Notes: generated by a model from the letters alone, not told the origin. Positions 1-10,811 are shown, numbered from the stretch's first letter. The stretch: DNA of 64,000 nt from Bacteroidales bacterium (GCA_012522855.1 JAAYJQ010000017.1:124001-188000); one strand, 5' to 3'. Translations and numbers: made by a program.

Positions 1-173
1 AGGAGATACTGTGTCAGCACCCCCATCCCCGGTCCGACTTCCAGGACGGGAATCTTGGTTTCCGGATCGGCGCCGGTAGTTTCAAAAACGGCGAACGCCC
101 CGACAATCCCCCGCGCGATGTTCTGATCCGTCAGGAAATGCTGCCCCAGCGACTTCTTTGCCCGTACATCCAT
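1..173 (-). CDS. rsmA: 16S rRNA dimethyladenosine transferase RsmA/KsgA, N-terminal part (runs off window)
   Basis: Reverse complement from 173 reads MDVRAKKSLGQHFLTDQNIARGIVGAF...VLEVGPGMGVLTQYLL, the typical RsmA N-terminus (KKSLGQHFL, EVGPGxGxLT). Not in the supplied ORF track because truncated. Confidence 0.9.
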   Translation of the reverse strand, partial: MDVRAKKSLGQHFLTDQNIARGIVGAFAVFETTGADPETKIPVLEVGPGMGVLTQYL

Positions 174-413
174 ACCTGCGAAGATACAAAAACCATCGCT
201 TTTTTGCTATCTTGATAAAAATTTCGGGAGCATTGCAACCTTTCGGGATCACTCTTCTCCCCTCCCTCAAAGCCCTGAACTCAGACTGAGTGCCGGGGCC
301 GGACAGCGCCGTCGCCGGGCGGCTACGGTTGTTTGGCTCTGCACCTGACAGGCTCCCGCTAACCCCACCGGCCCGGCACCTCACAGCCCCGGCTCGGCAC
401 CCGGCTGTTGCCG

Positions 414-569
414 GGGCATCCACGTACCTCTTTGCAAGTTCCTGACTGTAAAATGTTTGCACGGGCAGCCATGGAAGCCTACGTACAAAAACGACCAGGC
501 GTCCATGGGCATCGCTACAAATATCTGTCTCTGAGATGCTTGCAAAAGACCCCGTGGATGCCTGTCCGG
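414..569. repeat. REPIN-like dimer repeat (monomers 414-496 and 497-569), plus a solitary half-site near 618-634
   Basis: GGGCATCCACG...CAGCCATGGAAGCCTACGTAC.. then AGGCGTCCATGG...CCGTGGATGCCTGTCCGG; same two-monomer layout as 14308-14479 and 15547-15701. Half-site GGCATGGATGCCTGTCCC at 618. Confidence 0.7.
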
Positions 570-783
570 GAGAGCGACTGCCTTCTCCTCCATACCCCGC
601 CGTCCACAGAACCGCTGGCATGGATGCCTGTCCCGAGAAACAACCGCACCGTGTTTCCTACGTGTCTTCTAAATTACTATGGATGAACGAATTGATGATT
701 TCAATAGGTCAAAAATACGATGCGTTGAAATCACGAATAAGCTGACAATCAAGGAGTAAAACGCTGCTGTTTCCCGGCGGAGG

Positions 784-827
784 ATCCTTCACAAAGGTGG
801 CACTTCGGTGCCACCTTTGTGAGGGAT
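784..827. terminator. Long hairpin, 20-bp stem with TTCG tetraloop; possible terminator of the ATPase transcript
   Basis: ATCCTTCACAAAGGTGGCAC-TTCG-GTGCCACCTTTGTGAGGGAT, one G.T wobble. No clear T-tract on either side. Confidence 0.55.
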
Positions 828-1011
828 GAGCCAAGTCAGCAGCCGAACAGCGCTCGGCTCAGATGATGATCAGGTGCTTTCTGCAGCGGGTCCGGGGTGC
901 TGCAGGTGGAAGATTCCGCACCCCACCTGCAAACGGATGTTCCTGACCTGCCGCCCGATCCGCCCCGGGTGGACGCGTATTATTTCACCTGCAAAGGGCG
1001 ATGTGCGCGCT

Positions 1012-3630
1012 TTATCGGGAACCGGCCTTTTTCCGGGTAAAGAGCTTGAAGAATTCGCTCAGGGCAAGGACGCCGAATGACAAGCCGATGACAATCCACC
1101 ATTGCGTAGCGGTAAGGGGCGCTAACTTAAAGAGTGACTGCATGGAGGGAACAAGCATAACCAACAAGGTAAGCGCTATCACAAATGCGATGGTTGCCCA
1201 CAACCAACGGTTGCTGAAGAATCGCTCCGTGAACCAATTATCTCCGCTGCGAATGCTGAAAATCATTGTAAACTGGGAGAATATCATCGTAGCGAAGGTC
1301 ATCGTGCGCGCCGTAGCGACAGAGTGTTGCAAGCCTATCAGATAAGCCACGAGAGTGATTACTCCGATAATGAGTGCCTGTATGATAATCTTTGTTGAGA
1401 ATGACTTCGTGAAGATACCTTGGTTCGGGTCCACCGGCTTGCGACTCATGATGTCTTTTTCCGCATGGTCTATGCTTAATGCCAAGGATGGCAAACTGTC
1501 GCCGACAAGGTTGATGAACAGCAACTGTATCGGCAAGAGCGGTACGTCAAAATTGCACAATACGGCAACCAACAACAGATTAATTTCTCCGAGATTGGTT
1601 GAAATCATAAACTGGATGGACTTGATAAGGTTGTCGTAGATTCTGCGACCCTCCCGCACAGATTGTACAATGGTCGCGAAATTATCGTCGGCAAGCACCA
1701 TGTCGGCGGCCTCCTTCGCCACATCCGTACCCGTTATTCCCATAGCGACACCGATGTTGGCGAGTTTCAACGCCGGCGCATCGTTTACACCATCGCCTGT
1801 CATTGCCACAACATTGCCTTGTTTCTGGTATGCCTTGACAATACGGACTTTATGCTCGGGGGCAACGCGGGCAAAGACCGAGACAGAACCGACAATCTCG
1901 AGGAGTTCGCGATCGGACATCGTTTCCACATCCGCGCCTGTAAGCACTTTGTCCCCCTCGGACATGATGCCAAGACTTTTCGCAATTGCCGATGCGGTGA
2001 TTTTGTGGTCGCCCGTAATCATCACCGGTTTGATACCAGCCATTTTGCATTGCTCGACGGCAACCCTTGCCTCCTCGCGCGGAGGGTCGATCATGCCGAC
2101 CATACCGACAAACACAAGGTCTTGTTCGGCACTTCGCGTAATCTTGTTGAGTTTTCTCTCTGTGAGTTCGCCTTTGATCTCTACCTCCTTGTAGGCCATA
2201 CACAACACCCGCAGAGCCTTTTCCGCCATCGTCAAATTCGCTTGAGAGAGGGCTTCCTTGTCGGCGGCCGTCAGCTTTCGTACTTTGTCATCGTCCGCTA
2301 TGCGGTTGCATTGAGCAAGCAGCTCGTCGAACCCTCCCTTTGTAGCAATCATCAACGAGCGGTCGCCTGCGCGGTGGATCGTCGTCATCAGTTTACGCTC
2401 CGAATCAAACGGAATCTCCGCGATACGGGGAAACTTCTCGTTGCACTGTTCTTGCGCGCAAGAATATTTGTCCGCGAATTCAACGAGCGCTGTCTCGGTA
2501 GGGTCGCCGAACAATTCGTCATTGTCGCCATGATCGGTATCGTTGCACAAGGCTCCCACGGTAAGCAGCCTCTCGGACACGCCGGGAAACGACTCCACGA
2601 CCGTCATCTTGTTCTGCGTCAGCGTGCCCGTCTTGTCCGAGCATATAATGGTTGTACTGCCAAGGGTTTCCACCGAAGGCAGGTTGCGCACAATGGCATT
2701 TTGCTTGGCCAAGCGCTGAACACCCAATGCCAAGACGACAGTGGAGACGGCAGGCAATCCTTCGGGTATCGCAGCCACAGCGAGGCTTACGGCTGTCATA
2801 AACATGTCCATCAGACCTCGACCATAGCATAAACCGATCATAAAAATACAACCACAGACTATAAGACTGATGATGGCGAGCACCTTGCCTAATTTATCAA
2901 GCCGGATCTGCAAGGGCGTGCGCATCTCAGGCACTGACTGAATCATCGAGGCGATTTTTCCCACCTCGGTTTTGGGGCCTGTGGCAACAACCACTCCCCG
3001 TCCTCGTCCATATGTCACGCTGCACGAGCTGAAAGCCATGTTCACACGGTCGCCAATGGGCACTTCGCCCGACACGGCATCGGTGATTTTCTCAACGGGT
3101 ACGGATTCTCCCGTAAGCGCGGCCTCTTGTATTTTAAGGTTTACCGCCTCGATCAGGCGGAGATCGGCGGGCACGCTGTCGCCCGTATCTATTTCCACAA
3201 TGTCGCCGACAACCAATTCACGCGACTCGATAATATCATGCTCGCCATCGCGAACAACCTTGCAATGGGGCGCGGATAATTTTTCAAGGGCATCAAGCGA
3301 TTTCTCGGCTTTTGACTCCTGAAACACTCCGATGATCGCGTTGGCGATGAGAATAACCAAGATGATGAGCGCGTCGGTTATCCCTTCACCGTTCATATAA
3401 CCCGTCACGCCCGATATCGCAGCTGCTATCAGCAGCACAATAATCATAAAACTCTTGAACTGCGAAATGAACTTCTGCCACAGAGTAGTGTGCTTTTTCT
3501 TCGTAAACTCATTGTAGCCGTCGCGTTGTTGTCGTTCTGCTACCTCATCGCTACTCAAACCACTCTCCGGATCGGTACCGCATTGTCCAAGCACCTGCTC
3601 GATACTCTGTTGATATAACTCCTGTTCCAT
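1012..3630 (-). CDS. Calcium-translocating (PMCA-like) P-type ATPase
   Basis: 872 aa; DKTGTLTQNKM phosphorylation motif, TGES, MTGDGVNDAPAL, N-terminal cation ATPase domain and C-terminal TM helices. Confidence 0.95.
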   Translation of the reverse strand: MEQELYQQSIEQVLGQCGTDPESGLSSDEVAERQQRDGYNEFTKKKHTTLWQKFISQFKSFMIIVLLIAAAISGVTGYMNGEGITDALIILVILIANAIIGVFQESKAEKSLDALEKLSAPHCKVVRDGEHDIIESRELVVGDIVEIDTGDSVPADLRLIEAVNLKIQEAALTGESVPVEKITDAVSGEVPIGDRVNMAFSSCSVTYGRGRGVVVATGPKTEVGKIASMIQSVPEMRTPLQIRLDKLGKVLAIISLIVCGCIFMIGLCYGRGLMDMFMTAVSLAVAAIPEGLPAVSTVVLALGVQRLAKQNAIVRNLPSVETLGSTTIICSDKTGTLTQNKMTVVESFPGVSERLLTVGALCNDTDHGDNDELFGDPTETALVEFADKYSCAQEQCNEKFPRIAEIPFDSERKLMTTIHRAGDRSLMIATKGGFDELLAQCNRIADDDKVRKLTAADKEALSQANLTMAEKALRVLCMAYKEVEIKGELTERKLNKITRSAEQDLVFVGMVGMIDPPREEARVAVEQCKMAGIKPVMITGDHKITASAIAKSLGIMSEGDKVLTGADVETMSDRELLEIVGSVSVFARVAPEHKVRIVKAYQKQGNVVAMTGDGVNDAPALKLANIGVAMGITGTDVAKEAADMVLADDNFATIVQSVREGRRIYDNLIKSIQFMISTNLGEINLLLVAVLCNFDVPLLPIQLLFINLVGDSLPSLALSIDHAEKDIMSRKPVDPNQGIFTKSFSTKIIIQALIIGVITLVAYLIGLQHSVATARTMTFATMIFSQFTMIFSIRSGDNWFTERFFSNRWLWATIAFVIALTLLVMLVPSMQSLFKLAPLTATQWWIVIGLSFGVLALSEFFKLFTRKKAGSR

Positions 3631-3796
3631 TTTGACCTTAGTATATGATCATCAGGTAATTACTATTATAAAAAGATTGCAAATTTAGTGAATTCCATCC
3701 GATATTCTTATACTTTTTTAACAAAAGTACAAATCTGACAAGGAAAAAGGCTCTCGTCAGACGTTTTCAAAGAAGAAGAATACAGAGAGAATTTGC

Positions 3797-3804
3797 TACC
3801 TTTG
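3797..3804 (+). promoter_or_regulatory. Bacteroidota-type -7 box TACCTTTG upstream of aspS
   Basis: Matches TAnnTTTG consensus 39 nt before the aspS ATG. Confidence 0.55.
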
Positions 3805-3842
3805 TCAGTTGTAGAAACTTAAGAAATAATAATCCATCAGAT

Positions 3843-5645
3843 ATGTACAGAGATCACACTTGCGGAGAACTCCGCATCGGGAATGTCGGGCAAATCGTGA
3901 CCCTCGCCGGTTGGGTGCAGCGGTCCCGGAAACTCGGCGGCATGACGTTCATCGATTTGCGCGACCGCTACGGCATCACGCAACTTGTGGTCGAGGCGGA
4001 CGCCGCGGCTGAACTGGTGGACGTCGCCACCTCACTCGGCCGGGAATATGTCATTCAGGCCGTCGGAGAAGTGGTGGAACGCCAGAGCAAGAATCCGAAG
4101 ATGCCCACCGGTGACATCGAGATCAAATTACAGCGGATCCATATTCTCAATAAATCCGTCACGCCCCCGTTCACCATCGAAGACGAAAGCGACGGCGGCG
4201 AGGACCTCCGCGCCAAGTATCGGTACCTGGATCTGCGCCGCAGACCGCTCCAGCGAGCCCTGGCCCTGCGTCACCGGATCGCGCAGGAGGTGCGCAATTA
4301 CCTGGACGGACAGGGATTCATGGAGATCGAGACCCCGTATCTGATCAAGTCCACACCGGAGGGCGCCCGCGACTTCGTCGTACCTTCCCGGATGAACCCC
4401 GGCCAATTCTACGCCCTGCCCCAGTCGCCCCAGACCTTCAAGCAGCTGCTGATGGTCGCCGGTTTCGACCGCTATATGCAGATCGTCCGCTGTTTCCGCG
4501 ACGAAGATTTGCGAGCCGACCGTCAACCGGAATTTACCCAGATCGACTGCGAAATGTCCTTCGTGGAGCAGGAGGACGTCTTGAATATGTTCGAAGGCAT
4601 GATGCGGACCCTGTTCAAGAATGTCTTGGACGTGGATATTCCCAATCCCCTTCCGCGTATGAACTGGTTCGACGCGATGGACCGCTACGGTTCCGACAAA
4701 CCGGACATCCGCTTCGGCATGACCATTCACGAGATCACCCCGCTCGCGCAGGGAAAAGGTTTTGGCGTGTTTGACACGGCGAAGTATGTCGGAGGCATCT
4801 GTGTGCCGGGCGCGGCTGATTATTCCCGCAAGCAACTGGACGAACTGACCGAATGGGTTAAGCGCCCGCAGGTCGGTGCCAAGGGGCTGATCTACATCAA
4901 ATTCAACGAGGACGGGACCGTCAAGTCTTCCGTCGACAAATTTTTCTCTCCGGAAGATCTGTGGAAAATCGGTGAAGCCCTCGAAGCGAAGAAAGGCGAC
5001 CTGGCACTGATCCTGAGCGGGGACAGCAGCCGCAAGGTGCAGACCATGCTCGGCGTTCTGCGTCTTGAGATGGGGAGCCGCCTGGGCCTGCGCGACCCCA
5101 AGGTCTTCGCCCCGCTGTGGATCGTGGACTTCCCGCTCTTTGAGTGGGACGAGGAGGAGAACCGCTGGAATGCCATGCACCATCCATTCACGGCCCCGAA
5201 ACCGGAGCACCTGGACTGGTACCTCAGCGACAAGCAGGAGGACATCGCCAAGGTCTGCGCCAATGCCTACGACTTCGTGCTCAACGGCAACGAACTCGGC
5301 GGAGGCTCCATCCGTATTCACGACGCCAAGATCCAGCAGCGGATATTCGAGATTTTGGGTTTCAGTCAGGAAGAGGCGGAGTACAAGTTCGGCTTCCTGA
5401 TCCACGCCTTCCAGTACGGCGCTCCGCCCCACGGAGGTCTGGCCTTTGGTTTCGACCGTGTGTGCGCTCTCTTCGGCGGTTGTGACTCAATCCGAGACTA
5501 CATCGCCTTCCCGAAGAACAACCAGGGTCGCGACGTGATGATCGAGTCCCCTTCGAAGATCGACCAGATCCAGCTCGACGAACTCGAAATCGAACTACGC
5601 AAGCCGGAACAAGAATCGCTTCCTAGATCCCCTCGCCATCCTTGA
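3843..5645 (+). CDS. aspS: Aspartate--tRNA ligase
   Basis: 600 aa; [11 protein letters not shown]...[26 protein letters not shown]..., class II motifs ([27 protein letters not shown]). Confidence 0.97.
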   Translation: MYRDHTCGELRIGNVGQIVTLAGWVQRSRKLGGMTFIDLRDRYGITQLVVEADAAAELVDVATSLGREYVIQAVGEVVERQSKNPKMPTGDIEIKLQRIHILNKSVTPPFTIEDESDGGEDLRAKYRYLDLRRRPLQRALALRHRIAQEVRNYLDGQGFMEIETPYLIKSTPEGARDFVVPSRMNPGQFYALPQSPQTFKQLLMVAGFDRYMQIVRCFRDEDLRADRQPEFTQIDCEMSFVEQEDVLNMFEGMMRTLFKNVLDVDIPNPLPRMNWFDAMDRYGSDKPDIRFGMTIHEITPLAQGKGFGVFDTAKYVGGICVPGAADYSRKQLDELTEWVKRPQVGAKGLIYIKFNEDGTVKSSVDKFFSPEDLWKIGEALEAKKGDLALILSGDSSRKVQTMLGVLRLEMGSRLGLRDPKVFAPLWIVDFPLFEWDEEENRWNAMHHPFTAPKPEHLDWYLSDKQEDIAKVCANAYDFVLNGNELGGGSIRIHDAKIQQRIFEILGFSQEEAEYKFGFLIHAFQYGAPPHGGLAFGFDRVCALFGGCDSIRDYIAFPKNNQGRDVMIESPSKIDQIQLDELEIELRKPEQESLPRSPRHP

Positions 5646-6354
5646 AACGCGTCTCGTAGATCGCCTTGCTTTGATAGATTCTGGAATAGGGAGGCACGTC
5701 CCGCGTGAGCCAGACGTTACCCCCGATCACGGAATTGTGCCCGATCCGGACCCGCCCGAGTATCGAAGTGTTGGAGTAAACTGTCACGTGATCCTCCAAA
5801 ATGGGGTGGCGGGGATAGGCTTTCGGATTGCCGTGTTCGTCATAGAGGAAATTCTTCGCGCCGAGCGTCACGCCCTGATACAGCATAACGTGGTTTCCGA
5901 TTTCGCAGGTCTCCCCGATCACGACGCCCGTCCCGTGGTCGATGGCGAAATATTCCCCGATTTTGGCGGCTGGATGGATGTCGATGCCCGTGAGGGAATG
6001 CGCCCGTTCGGTCAGCCTGCGGGGAATCACCGGAATCCCGAGCCGATAGAGGACATGGGCCACGCGGTAATGCAGCATGACCTCCACCAACGGATAGCAG
6101 AGGATCACCTCCGCCCGGCTGTCAGCGGCGGGATCGTTCTGTGAAACCGCTTCCACGTCCGTCAGCAGCAAGCGTTTGATTTCGGGAAATTGTTGCAGGA
6201 ACGCTTCAGCGTGGCCATCTCCGCAGACTGCCGCGCTGCATTCCGCAAGCTGGGTTCCGTCAGCCTCAGGGTAATATTCGGGAAAAACTTCGGCGCGGAC
6301 CTCGTCCATGAACCGCCGCAAGGTATCGTTTGAAACCATCATCTCGTCAAGCAT
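5623..6354 (-). CDS. cysE: Serine O-acetyltransferase (EpsC/CysE type)
   Basis: [45 protein letters not shown] left-handed beta-helix acetyltransferase. Likely ATG at 6354 overlapping cysK stop; the ORF track extends to 6402. Tail overlaps aspS by 23 bp. Confidence 0.92.
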   Translation of the reverse strand: MLDEMMVSNDTLRRFMDEVRAEVFPEYYPEADGTQLAECSAAVCGDGHAEAFLQQFPEIKRLLLTDVEAVSQNDPAADSRAEVILCYPLVEVMLHYRVAHVLYRLGIPVIPRRLTERAHSLTGIDIHPAAKIGEYFAIDHGTGVVIGETCEIGNHVMLYQGVTLGAKNFLYDEHGNPKAYPRHPILEDHVTVYSNTSILGRVRIGHNSVIGGNVWLTRDVPPYSRIYQSKAIYETRFKDGEGI

Positions 6355-7261
6355 AAATTCCTGTGGAAAGATATCGCTCCCCGGTGTCCGGAAGCAGGGC
6401 AACGATCAGTTTGCCGGCATTCTCCTTCTTTCTGGAAAGGGCGTAGGCGACATGAAAAGCTGCCCCGGAAGAGATCCCGACCAGGAGTCCTTCCGTCCGG
6501 GCAAGCAACCGAGCCGCTGTCTCTGCTTCCTCGTCGGTGACCGTGAAGACGCCGTCCACAACGGTCGGATCATAGGTGTCGGGTACGAATCCGGCCCCGA
6601 TCCCTTGGATTTTATGCGTCCCGGAAACTCCCTGCGAGAGCACCGGGGAAGCGGCAGGTTCCACGACAAATGCTTGGATGGAAGCCTTGTGCTGCTTGAG
6701 TCCTTTGGCGGTCCCGCATGCCGTTCCGCCGGTGCCGACCCCGGCGACGAACACGTCCACCTGTCCTTCCGTGTCCGCCCAGATTTCCTCAGCTGTCGTA
6801 CGTTCGTGAATCGCGGGATTGGCCGGATTGTCGAATTGGCCCAGAATCACGGCACCGGGGATCCGGTTTCGCAATTCTTCCGCCCGCGCGATCGCTCCCT
6901 TCATTCCATCCTTACCGGGGGTGAGTTCCGGGCGGGCGCCGAAGGCCTTCAGCAGATTTCTGCGCTCCTGGCTCATCGTATCCGGCATGGTCAGGATGGT
7001 CTTGTAGCCCTTGGAGACGCCTACCCAGGCGAGCCCGACACCGGTGTTCCCGCTGGTCGGCTCGATGATCGTCCCTCCCGGGCGGAGATTCCCGTTCGTC
7101 TCGGCCTCCTCGATCATGGCCAAGGCGATCCGGTCTTTCACGCTGCCGCCGGGGTTGAAATATTCAAGTTTTACGGCGATCCGGGCGCATTGCCCTTCCC
7201 ATCCCGCGATTTCCAGCAAGGGGGTCTTGCCGATCAGTTCCGTCAAATTTCTGTATAGCAT
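6347..7261 (-). CDS. cysK: Cysteine synthase A
   Basis: MLYRNLTELIGKTPLLEI..., PGGSVKDRIA PLP-lysine motif, PTSGNTGVGLAW. Confidence 0.94.
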   Translation of the reverse strand: MLYRNLTELIGKTPLLEIAGWEGQCARIAVKLEYFNPGGSVKDRIALAMIEEAETNGNLRPGGTIIEPTSGNTGVGLAWVGVSKGYKTILTMPDTMSQERRNLLKAFGARPELTPGKDGMKGAIARAEELRNRIPGAVILGQFDNPANPAIHERTTAEEIWADTEGQVDVFVAGVGTGGTACGTAKGLKQHKASIQAFVVEPAASPVLSQGVSGTHKIQGIGAGFVPDTYDPTVVDGVFTVTDEEAETAARLLARTEGLLVGISSGAAFHVAYALSRKKENAGKLIVALLPDTGERYLSTGIYA

Positions 7262-7318
7262 TTGTCAAGTTCGTTTTGTTATAAATAGACTTGGGGAAAA
7301 GAGTCCGGTCGCGGGGGA

Positions 7319-8611
7319 TTACAGGGTCTTGATGCGAAGATTGCGCCAGCGAACCTTGATGCCGCCGCCATCGTGGATCTGGAGCGCGATGCGGCCGTGT
7401 CCGGCTCCGATCTTCGCGTCGGTCAGATCGACCATCTGCTGTCCGTTGAGCCAGGTCTGCACGTTGTCGCCCTTGACCAGGATCCGCATCTGGTTCCACT
7501 CTCCCTCCTTCAGGATGTCCTCTTTTTCTTCGGGAATCTGAACCAGCCAACCGCGGCCGTAGGATTCGTAGATGCCGCCGGTGTCCTGCCCCTTGGGCGC
7601 CACTTCGACCTGCCAGCCGCTTACCGTGGTCCCCTCAACGGTGGAGCGGATGAATACCCCCGAATTGCCGTTGGCTTCCTGCTTGAATTCCAGGGAAAGG
7701 TCAAAGTCGTCGTAGTATTCTTCCGTGGCGAAATAGCCGTAGCCCTTATCGGGACCGCTTTCGCAAACCAGCTCCCCGGTCGCTTCGTCCACGTACCAAA
7801 GTTCGGTGCCGTAGTTGATCCAGCCCGTCAGGTCCTTTCCGTTGAAAAGATCCTTTTCCACGCTCTTGACAGGCAGTTCCTTGATCTTGATGTTGCGGAA
7901 CCAGGCGGGATAGCCATGATCCTGAAGGCAAATCACACCGCGACGGGACAGACCGTATTCAGGGGCATTCTCCCATTTGCCGCTGTTTTTGCGCGCGAAC
8001 CAGTCGGGCGTCCAGGCATCGAATTCAACCGTCACCTTGCCGTTCAGGTAATAGATCACGTGGCCGTTGTCGAACACGATTTCAGACTGGTTCCACTCGC
8101 CGGCGGGCTTGAGGTCCCGAGTTTCGAAATCGGGTACATACATAGCGTAGTCGACGCCGCAGCGCTGCCAGTCTTCCAGGACATAGCCGTCGTTCATCTC
8201 GGCGAAGTTCTCGTCGTCGATCAGTTGATATTCAGGTCCCGTGACGTAGGGAACGGCAAAATCCGGACGCTCGACAACATGGTAGAGCACGCCGCTGTTG
8301 CCGCCCTTGCTGATCTTCCAATCCCATTTCAGATGGAAGTTGGCATATTCCCGATCCGTCACGATGTAGCCGCTGGCGTCGTCCCCGTGGCCTTCCGCCA
8401 AGATGGTCCCCTCAACGACCTTCCAGGGGCCGGTCAGGGAATCTCCGTTGTAGTCGCGCCAGCCCTCAAGGGTCTCGCCGTCGAACAGAAGCTGCCATCC
8501 GTCCGCTTCTTCCCGGGCGGTCAGGACGTTGTGCTTCGGACCGCATGAAACACACAACAAAGCGGCCAATGCTGCCGCGCTGAACCAAAAAATTTTCTTT
8601 TTCATATTCAT
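7319..8611 (-). CDS. DUF1080 (3-keto-disaccharide hydrolase-like) lipoprotein, two DUF1080 repeats
   Basis: Lipobox LLCVSCG; FDGETLEGWRDYNGDSLTGPWKVVEGTI and FNGKDLTGWINYGTELWYVDEATGELV. Confidence 0.88.
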   Translation of the reverse strand: MNMKKKIFWFSAAALAALLCVSCGPKHNVLTAREEADGWQLLFDGETLEGWRDYNGDSLTGPWKVVEGTILAEGHGDDASGYIVTDREYANFHLKWDWKISKGGNSGVLYHVVERPDFAVPYVTGPEYQLIDDENFAEMNDGYVLEDWQRCGVDYAMYVPDFETRDLKPAGEWNQSEIVFDNGHVIYYLNGKVTVEFDAWTPDWFARKNSGKWENAPEYGLSRRGVICLQDHGYPAWFRNIKIKELPVKSVEKDLFNGKDLTGWINYGTELWYVDEATGELVCESGPDKGYGYFATEEYYDDFDLSLEFKQEANGNSGVFIRSTVEGTTVSGWQVEVAPKGQDTGGIYESYGRGWLVQIPEEKEDILKEGEWNQMRILVKGDNVQTWLNGQQMVDLTDAKIGAGHGRIALQIHDGGGIKVRWRNLRIKTL

Positions 8612-8695
8612 TTGAATTAATATTGTTTCCGGTTATCATACAAATTTAATCATTCTTTCCGGGATAATCTTACTTCTATTGTGCGCTGATTTTTT

Positions 8696-8703
8696 TAAAT
8701 TTG
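8696..8703 (+). promoter_or_regulatory. Bacteroidota-type -7 box TAAATTTG
   Basis: TAnnTTTG match upstream of the M24 peptidase start. Confidence 0.5.
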
Positions 8704-8726
8704 TAAGATGAGCTAAATTTTTGAAT

Positions 8727-10166
8727 ATGTTTGACAAGAATATCTACATCAGAAGACGCCGGACGCTGCTGGAAAAGATGGCGGAGACGGCTCCGGAAGG
8801 CAAGCGCGGCATCGCCTTGTTCATAGGCAACGTGGAAGCGGCCGCCCAGTACAAGAACAACGCGTACAAGTTCCGCCAAGATTCCTCCTGGCTGTATTAT
8901 TTCGGACTCGACGAACCGCGCCTCGCAGCGATCATCGATCTGGACAACGGAGAAGAAACCCTCTTTGCGGACGACGTAGAGATCGAAGACATCATCTGGA
9001 TGGGACCCCAGCCCTCCGTCGCCTCCAAGGCGGCCGAAGTCGGGATCGCGAACTCCGCCTCCTACGGGACGCTCAATATTCTCGCGACCAAAGCGTTGGC
9101 GCAGGGAAGGCCGATTCATTTCCTGCCTCCTACCCGTTACTACAACACAATGAAACTTGCGGCATTGACCGGCCTCGGCAACGAAGCGGTTTCAAAAGTC
9201 GCTCCGATGGCTGCCGAAGGAGGCAGACACGCCTCCGAAGAATTGGTCAAGGCCGTGATTTCGATGCGGCTCGTCAAGGAAGACTGCGAGATCAAACAAC
9301 TCGACGACGCCGGGGCCCTCGGACAGGAAATGCACACGGTCGCCCGCAACGCGGTGAAAATCGGGATTCTGGAGCAGGAGATCGTCGGGAAGATGGAAGG
9401 CGTGACCCTCAGCAAAGGATGGGGCGTGTCCTTTCCGACCATTCTCACCCAGCACGGAGAAATCCTGCACAACCATGTGCACGACAAGCGGATCGAGCCG
9501 GGCAAGCTGCTTGTCATCGACGCAGGCGCGGAGAACAACATGCACTACGCCTCCGACTTCACGCGGACCCTGCCGACCGGCGGAAAATTCACACAAAAGC
9601 AGCGGGAGATCTATCAGATTGTCTGCGACTGCAACGAACTGGCTTTCAAGCTTACCAAGCCGGGCGTCGCCTACCGGGACGTGCACCTCGCCGCCGCGAA
9701 GTTGATGCTGGACGGTCTCCGCTCGCTGGACCTCGTCCGGGGCGATCTGGACAATATGGTGGACGCGGGCATCGCCGGGTTGTTCCAGCCGCACGGACTC
9801 GGACACAACATCGGTCTGGACGTGCACGACATGGAGGATCTTGGAGAAGATCTGGTGGGATACGATCCGGACCAGAAACGTTCCGACCAGCTCGGGCTGG
9901 GCAGTCTCCGGATGGCGCGCAAACTCGTTCCCGGGCATTTCATTTCCAATGAACCGGGCATCTATTTCATCCCGGCGCTCATCGAGAAGTGGAAGAGCGA
10001 GAAGACGGACAAGGGGTTCGTAAACTACCAAAAACTCGAGCGTTACTACGACTTCGGCGGTATCCGCTTGGAAGACGATGTGCTCGTGACCGAGGACGGG
10101 GCCCGCCTTACCGGGCCGAACCGCCTGCCGATCCAGCCCGACGATGTTGAAATGAGTATGGCATGA
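8727..10166 (+). CDS. Aminopeptidase P family (M24B) Xaa-Pro peptidase
   Basis: M24 metal-site motifs LVIDAGAENNMHYASDFTRTLP, GLGHNIGLDVHD, SNEPGIYF. ATG at 8727 preferred over the track's TTG at 8721. Confidence 0.92.
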   Translation: MFDKNIYIRRRRTLLEKMAETAPEGKRGIALFIGNVEAAAQYKNNAYKFRQDSSWLYYFGLDEPRLAAIIDLDNGEETLFADDVEIEDIIWMGPQPSVASKAAEVGIANSASYGTLNILATKALAQGRPIHFLPPTRYYNTMKLAALTGLGNEAVSKVAPMAAEGGRHASEELVKAVISMRLVKEDCEIKQLDDAGALGQEMHTVARNAVKIGILEQEIVGKMEGVTLSKGWGVSFPTILTQHGEILHNHVHDKRIEPGKLLVIDAGAENNMHYASDFTRTLPTGGKFTQKQREIYQIVCDCNELAFKLTKPGVAYRDVHLAAAKLMLDGLRSLDLVRGDLDNMVDAGIAGLFQPHGLGHNIGLDVHDMEDLGEDLVGYDPDQKRSDQLGLGSLRMARKLVPGHFISNEPGIYFIPALIEKWKSEKTDKGFVNYQKLERYYDFGGIRLEDDVLVTEDGARLTGPNRLPIQPDDVEMSMA

Positions 10167-10172
10167 GATCTC

Positions 10173-10291
10173 CCGGCTCCGTACGCCCCTGCAAAGCGTC
10201 TCGCTTCGCTCGACCCCTCCCAGCTTCGCTGGGCCCCTCCCTCTTACGGAGCCGAGGGTGGCTACGGCTTTGCAGGGGCGTACGGAGCCGG
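10173..10291. repeat. 119-bp element bounded by 25-bp perfect inverted repeats
   Basis: CCGGCTCCGTACGCCCCTGCAAAGC (10173-10197) is the exact reverse complement of 10267-10291; internal CCCAGCTTCGCTGGG hairpin. Confidence 0.85.
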
Positions 10292-10309
10292 AACATAGAT
10301 TCCAACTAA

Positions 10310-10804
10310 ATGAATACGCTGATCATCATACTAGCGGTACTGGCCGGGATCATCGGAATCATCGGAAGCGTCGTGCCGGCTCTTCCGGGGCCGCCCCTCA
10401 GCTGGATCGGTCTGTTGATCCTGTACCTCTGGGGCAGCGGAACCAACGGAGACGGGGAGCCCATGACACTGAAGTTCCTGGCCATCTGGCTGGGAATCAC
10501 GATCGTCGTCACCATTCTGGACTATTTCGTCCCCGCCTACTTCACCAGGCTCACGGGAGGCAGCAAACTGGCGGGACGCGGCGCGATCGCCGGCCTGATC
10601 GTCGGAATGATCTTTCCGCCGGTCGGCATCATTCTCGGGACCCTGCTCGGAGCCTTCCTCGCCGAACTCCTGTTCGACAGGAAAAGCGGGGTTGATTCCG
10701 CGAAATCGGCCTTCGGTGCCCTGCTGGGCTTTCTCTTCGGAACCGGAATCAAACTGATCGCCTCCGGTATCATGATGTACTACATTATCGTCTACCTGAA
10801 CTAG
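10310..10804 (+). CDS. DUF456 domain membrane protein
   Basis: 164 aa, Gly-rich TM helices, GIIGSVVPALPGPPLSWIGLLILYL typical of DUF456. Confidence 0.85.
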   Translation: MNTLIIILAVLAGIIGIIGSVVPALPGPPLSWIGLLILYLWGSGTNGDGEPMTLKFLAIWLGITIVVTILDYFVPAYFTRLTGGSKLAGRGAIAGLIVGMIFPPVGIILGTLLGAFLAELLFDRKSGVDSAKSAFGALLGFLFGTGIKLIASGIMMYYIIVYLN

Positions 10805-10811
10805 ACGCAAT

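Noticed and set aside
82-686. ORFs 82-621 (-), 408-686 (+), 536-745 (+)
   Set aside because: They run through the palindromic repeats and GC-rich filler; translations lack any domain-like pattern and overlap rsmA.
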